Shown: positions 5,435-7,200 of the stretch, piece by piece
Layout: the number at the start of each line of letters is the position of its first letter
How positions within the stretch are numbered: the first letter of the stretch is position 1
Assembly (NCBI GenBank): GCA_003225595.1
Contig: QIAR01000106.1
Location: forward strand, 1-7,200
Reading direction: 5' to 3'
Origin: Acidobacteriota bacterium
Lineage (GTDB): Bacteria; Acidobacteriota; Terriglobia; Terriglobales; Acidobacteriaceae
DNA: 7,200 bases
Translations under genes and position numbers: made by a program
The notes under the pieces: model-generated
Database searches by the model: none
Seen by the model: the letters and a program-made list of their open reading frames with translations, nothing else
What the model was told of the DNA's origin: nothing

Positions 5435-6340
5435 TCAATCAAAGAGGCGAACGGCGCTGAATCTTCTTTTCAATGCCAAAGGCAGGAGACGCTCGTTTCT
5501 TCCCAACATCAACCCGGCATATTTCGCAGCATCGTGAACTACCGAGATAGCTCGAGCCGACCCACTGCTGTTTCCGGCGGTGAGTTTACGACACACGAGC
5601 CTCCATCCTTCCCGGGACATTGAGGAGCGCGCACTCTTGTCCCAGATGTTCAGACGCTGATAAATCACTCCTGTATCAAAGTACCTCTTGAAAAGGCCTT
5701 TGGAGGAATGATTATCAGCGTGATAGACCGCCGCCGCTGGCTCATACACGATTCTCCAGCCCGCATCCAAGATGCGCTTTGCAATACCCACATCCTCATA
5801 AATTTTCAGTTCTTGCGGAAAACCCGTAGCTTGCCAGACATCCTTGCGAATGGCAGCGTTCACTGTAGAAAGATGATAGTAACGGTAGCCAAGCTCCCGT
5901 TTTCGGGACGCCTCCTTGATGATCTTTTCGTCGCCGTAAACCCTGGACAGCACCGCTCGCCGCTCCAGATTGCAGCCGGGCTTGGGCAAGTGGCGACCGT
6001 AAACCGCCCCGACGGACGGATCTGAGAAGTTGGACAGCAAGAACTGCAGCCAATCTTGGGAAGCCGGAAACGCATCTGCGTTGAGATAAACAAGGTATCT
6101 GCCTTGCGCCAAGCTGGCGAGATAGTTCCTCGTGCGTGCATGGTGAAATGCTTCCGGTGGAATGCGGTAGAGCCGTACTGGATAACCAGCGACAATGTCC
6201 GTCGTGCCATCAGTCGATCCCGAATCGACGACAATCACCTCAAACGCGCCGCCGGTCGCCTGGGAGAACACGGCGTTTAGACAGGTGCCAATGTTTAGGG
6301 CTTCATTCTTGGCAGGAATAAGAATCGAAGTCTGAACCAT
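5435..6340 (-). CDS. Family 2 glycosyltransferase (GT-A fold, rhamnosyltransferase-like)
   Basis: This predicted 301-residue protein transfers a sugar from a nucleotide donor to the growing polysaccharide on the cytoplasmic face of the membrane. The N-terminus has SILIPAKNEALNIGTCL (5-21), then VIVVDSGSTDGT (35-46, nucleotide-binding Asp39). FHHARTRNYLASLAQG (65-80) and YLNADAFP (85-92, DxD-equivalent with Asp89) follow. VGAVYGRHLPKPGC lies near 110-123, and KIYEDVGIAKR (179-189) holds the acidic pair E182-D183 at the usual catalytic-base position. Similar FNHG-TRN and YGRQ-P patterns occur in GT2 proteins annotated as rhamnosyltransferases, so donor identity is a guess. I chose the ATG at 6338-6340 because it starts the GT-A strand and is preceded by a strong GGAGG about ten bases upstream; the extra 15 upstream codons look non-coding. 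Gaps of about 300 bp on both sides suggest separate transcription from its neighbours. Confidence 0.88.
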   Translation of the reverse strand: MVQTSILIPAKNEALNIGTCLNAVFSQATGGAFEVIVVDSGSTDGTTDIVAGYPVRLYRIPPEAFHHARTRNYLASLAQGRYLVYLNADAFPASQDWLQFLLSNFSDPSVGAVYGRHLPKPGCNLERRAVLSRVYGDEKIIKEASRKRELGYRYYHLSTVNAAIRKDVWQATGFPQELKIYEDVGIAKRILDAGWRIVYEPAAAVYHADNHSSKGLFKRYFDTGVIYQRLNIWDKSARSSMSREGWRLVCRKLTAGNSSGSARAISVVHDAAKYAGLMLGRNERLLPLALKRRFSAVRLFD

Positions 6341-6387
6341 GCTTGCTCTACCTCCAGCGAGAAAATAAAACTGCGCGCCAGCCACCA

Positions 6388-6402
6388 GAACGTGACGCGT
6401 TC
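6388..6402 (-). promoter_or_regulatory. Dyad GAACG-N5-CGTTC upstream of GT2, candidate operator
   Basis: GAACG (6388-6392) and CGTTC (6398-6402) form a perfect 5-bp dyad with a 5-base spacer, ending about 48 bases before the GT2 start. On the minus strand the proximal arm overlaps a TTGAAC resembling a -35, but no convincing -10 follows. Size and position would suit a dimeric repressor site. The evidence is positional only. Confidence 0.2.
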
Positions 6403-6450
6403 AACACCTAATGCCCTCTACTGTCGCTTTACAGACCATGGACGGAAAAC

Positions 6451-6464
6451 GCGGCTGCAGCCGC
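6451..6464 (-). terminator. Palindromic hairpin GCGGC-TGCA-GCCGC followed by TTTT on the minus strand
   Basis: A perfect 14-bp palindrome can fold as a 5-bp all-GC stem with a TGCA loop. On the minus strand it is followed by GTTTTCC, so it resembles a minimal intrinsic terminator for the epimerase gene that ends at 6646, about 180 bases upstream. The U-run is short and the distance long, so this is tentative. Confidence 0.25.
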
Positions 6465-6645
6465 CTGTGGTCGGACGATTGTCAACGACGGTAATCGTGG
6501 GGGGGTTCCGCCCAACCCGCCTTTCGGTCTGCTCAAATGCACATTAGGCCCCGATGCGGTCCCGAACAATTTGGCGAGCCGAGAAAGAGGACTTGTTTTT
6601 GGACTCTCTTTGGTTGCTATTTTCCCCATTCTGTTGCCCGTGGGG

Positions 6646-7200
6646 CTACGCTCTTGCCAGGGTCACTCCTGCCCAACTGGGCGGCATGTTTTTGGTAATC
6701 TCGATGTTCTCGAAGACAGTACTCTCCCGTGCGCCATGTTTCCTAACCCATTCGGCCATTGCAGAAATACCTATCTTAAGGGAAGTCTTTTCTCGCTTTC
6801 CAAACACGGCCTCGGCCTTACTATGGTCCGAGAAAGCGATCTTCACTTCCTTCCGTGGATCCAAGTGTAACGCTCGACCTTGCTTACCCATGGCGTCCGC
6901 CACAACCTTGGCAAGATCATTGACCGTGTACGGCACATCTGCACCCACGTTGAAGATCTGGTTCCGCGCGGAGGAGTAATCCACGGACGCCGCGATGATT
7001 GGGGCGATATCTTTGATGTGGGTAAACGCACGCATCTGAGTACCGTCGCCAAAAATCGTCATGGCTTCGCCCTGCAACAACTGGTTCATGAAAATGCCCA
7101 CTACATTACGGTAGCGGTCCCCGATGTTTTGTCTCTCGCCGTAGACATTGTGTGGTCGAAAAATTATGTAGTCCAAGCCAAACATCTCGCGGCTGATGTT
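6646..7200 (-). CDS. NAD-dependent sugar-nucleotide epimerase/dehydratase, C-terminal part (partial, runs off right edge)
   Basis: The minus strand is open from position 7200 to a stop at 6646, giving 185 codons including the stop (184 residues) of an extended SDR; the Rossmann and catalytic Tyr-Lys part is outside the window. Visible motifs, in order, are FGLDYIIFRPHNVYGERQN, YRNVVGIFMNQLLQGEAM, TIFGDGTQMRAFTHIKDIAP, NQIFNVGADVPYTVNDLAKV and a C-terminus with IEITKNMPPSW. The RPHNVYGERQN and FGDG-Q-RAF-x-IKD blocks are the substrate-binding half of UDP-glucose 4-epimerase-like SDRs. It resembles a group common in polysaccharide clusters whose sugar specificity is usually unassigned. It belongs in the cytoplasm, making a donor for the locus. 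It is not close to the GalE at 1496-2530 in detail. The start codon is not in view. Confidence 0.85.
   Translation of the reverse strand, partial: NISREMFGLDYIIFRPHNVYGERQNIGDRYRNVVGIFMNQLLQGEAMTIFGDGTQMRAFTHIKDIAPIIAASVDYSSARNQIFNVGADVPYTVNDLAKVVADAMGKQGRALHLDPRKEVKIAFSDHSKAEAVFGKREKTSLKIGISAMAEWVRKHGARESTVFENIEITKNMPPSWAGVTLARA

Larger units (their letters stand above)
6341..6645. other. Gene-free stretch between the partial epimerase and the GT2 gene
   Basis: This 305-bp gap probably holds the terminator of the upstream epimerase and the promoter and ribosome-binding site of the GT2 gene. It contains a 14-bp palindrome (6451-6464), a seven-G run (about 6498-6504) and a dyad (6388-6402). 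The open frame at 6429-6629 has a low-complexity, Pro/Ala/Gly-rich translation with no motif, and I do not consider it a gene. Confidence 0.4.

Noticed and set aside
5217..5438. Minus-strand small frame starting at a TTG that overlaps the GT2 stop
   Set aside because: It has an unusual start, no Shine-Dalgarno and no recognisable sequence pattern; it is likely non-coding.
6429..6629. Minus-strand 66-residue frame in the gap before GT2
   Set aside because: Its translation is low-complexity, rich in Pro, Ala and Gly, with no ribosome-binding site and no family resemblance I can support.
6554..6979. Plus-strand open frame of 141 residues overlapping the partial epimerase and the gap
   Set aside because: Most of it is antisense to the epimerase coding region, and the remainder has no motif or convincing ribosome-binding site.
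1..7200. CRISPR arrays, tRNA or rRNA genes, IS elements, or defence/phage systems
   Set aside because: I found no spaced repeats, no RNA-gene-like sequence, no transposase motifs or terminal repeats and no phage genes on either strand; the content is explained by polysaccharide biosynthesis genes and their remains.

Overview
The window is part of a bacterial cell-surface or exopolysaccharide biosynthesis locus. Every gene I can support reads on the minus strand, so the biological order runs from position 7200 down to 1. Base composition is moderate, roughly mid-50s percent GC by eye. The family mix (membrane phosphosugar transferases, several SDR sugar-nucleotide epimerases, a GT2 transferase and a GmhA-like SIS isomerase) would suit an Acidobacteriota-like or similar Gram-negative soil bacterium. 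Nothing here fixes the taxonomy.

Layout in transcription order: (1) 7200-6646, the C-terminal half of an SDR epimerase/dehydratase cut by the window edge. (2) About 305 bp without a gene. (3) 6340-5435, a complete GT2 glycosyltransferase with a strong Shine-Dalgarno. (4) About 310 bp without a gene. (5) 5125-4472, a complete SIS-domain sedoheptulose-7-phosphate isomerase-like protein. (6) 4388-3273, an SDR epimerase with a Cys/His metal-site-like insertion, resembling dTDP-L-rhamnose 4-epimerases. (7) 3283-2571, a polyprenyl-phosphate sugar-1-phosphate transferase interrupted by an exact 11-bp tandem duplication just after its catalytic Asp-Glu. (8) 2530-1496, a complete GalE-type UDP-glucose 4-epimerase. 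(9) 1450-492, a decayed chimeric relic that joins the N-terminal membrane part of a priming-transferase-like protein to a second SIS isomerase copy, with at least four frame-breaking lesions. (10) 283-1, the start of another, diverged membrane transferase-type gene that runs off the left edge.

Working together, the intact genes would make and epimerise sugar nucleotides (galE, two other SDRs), possibly supply a heptose precursor (the SIS isomerase), load the first sugar phosphate onto undecaprenyl phosphate (the sugar transferase) and extend the chain (GT2). The small sugar transferase is now broken. A second priming-type protein starts at the left edge, so the locus may hold redundant or successively replaced initiating enzymes. 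I see no RNA gene, IS element, CRISPR array or recognisably new defence-type system. The most informative unusual features are the precise 11-bp duplication and the chimeric pseudogene.
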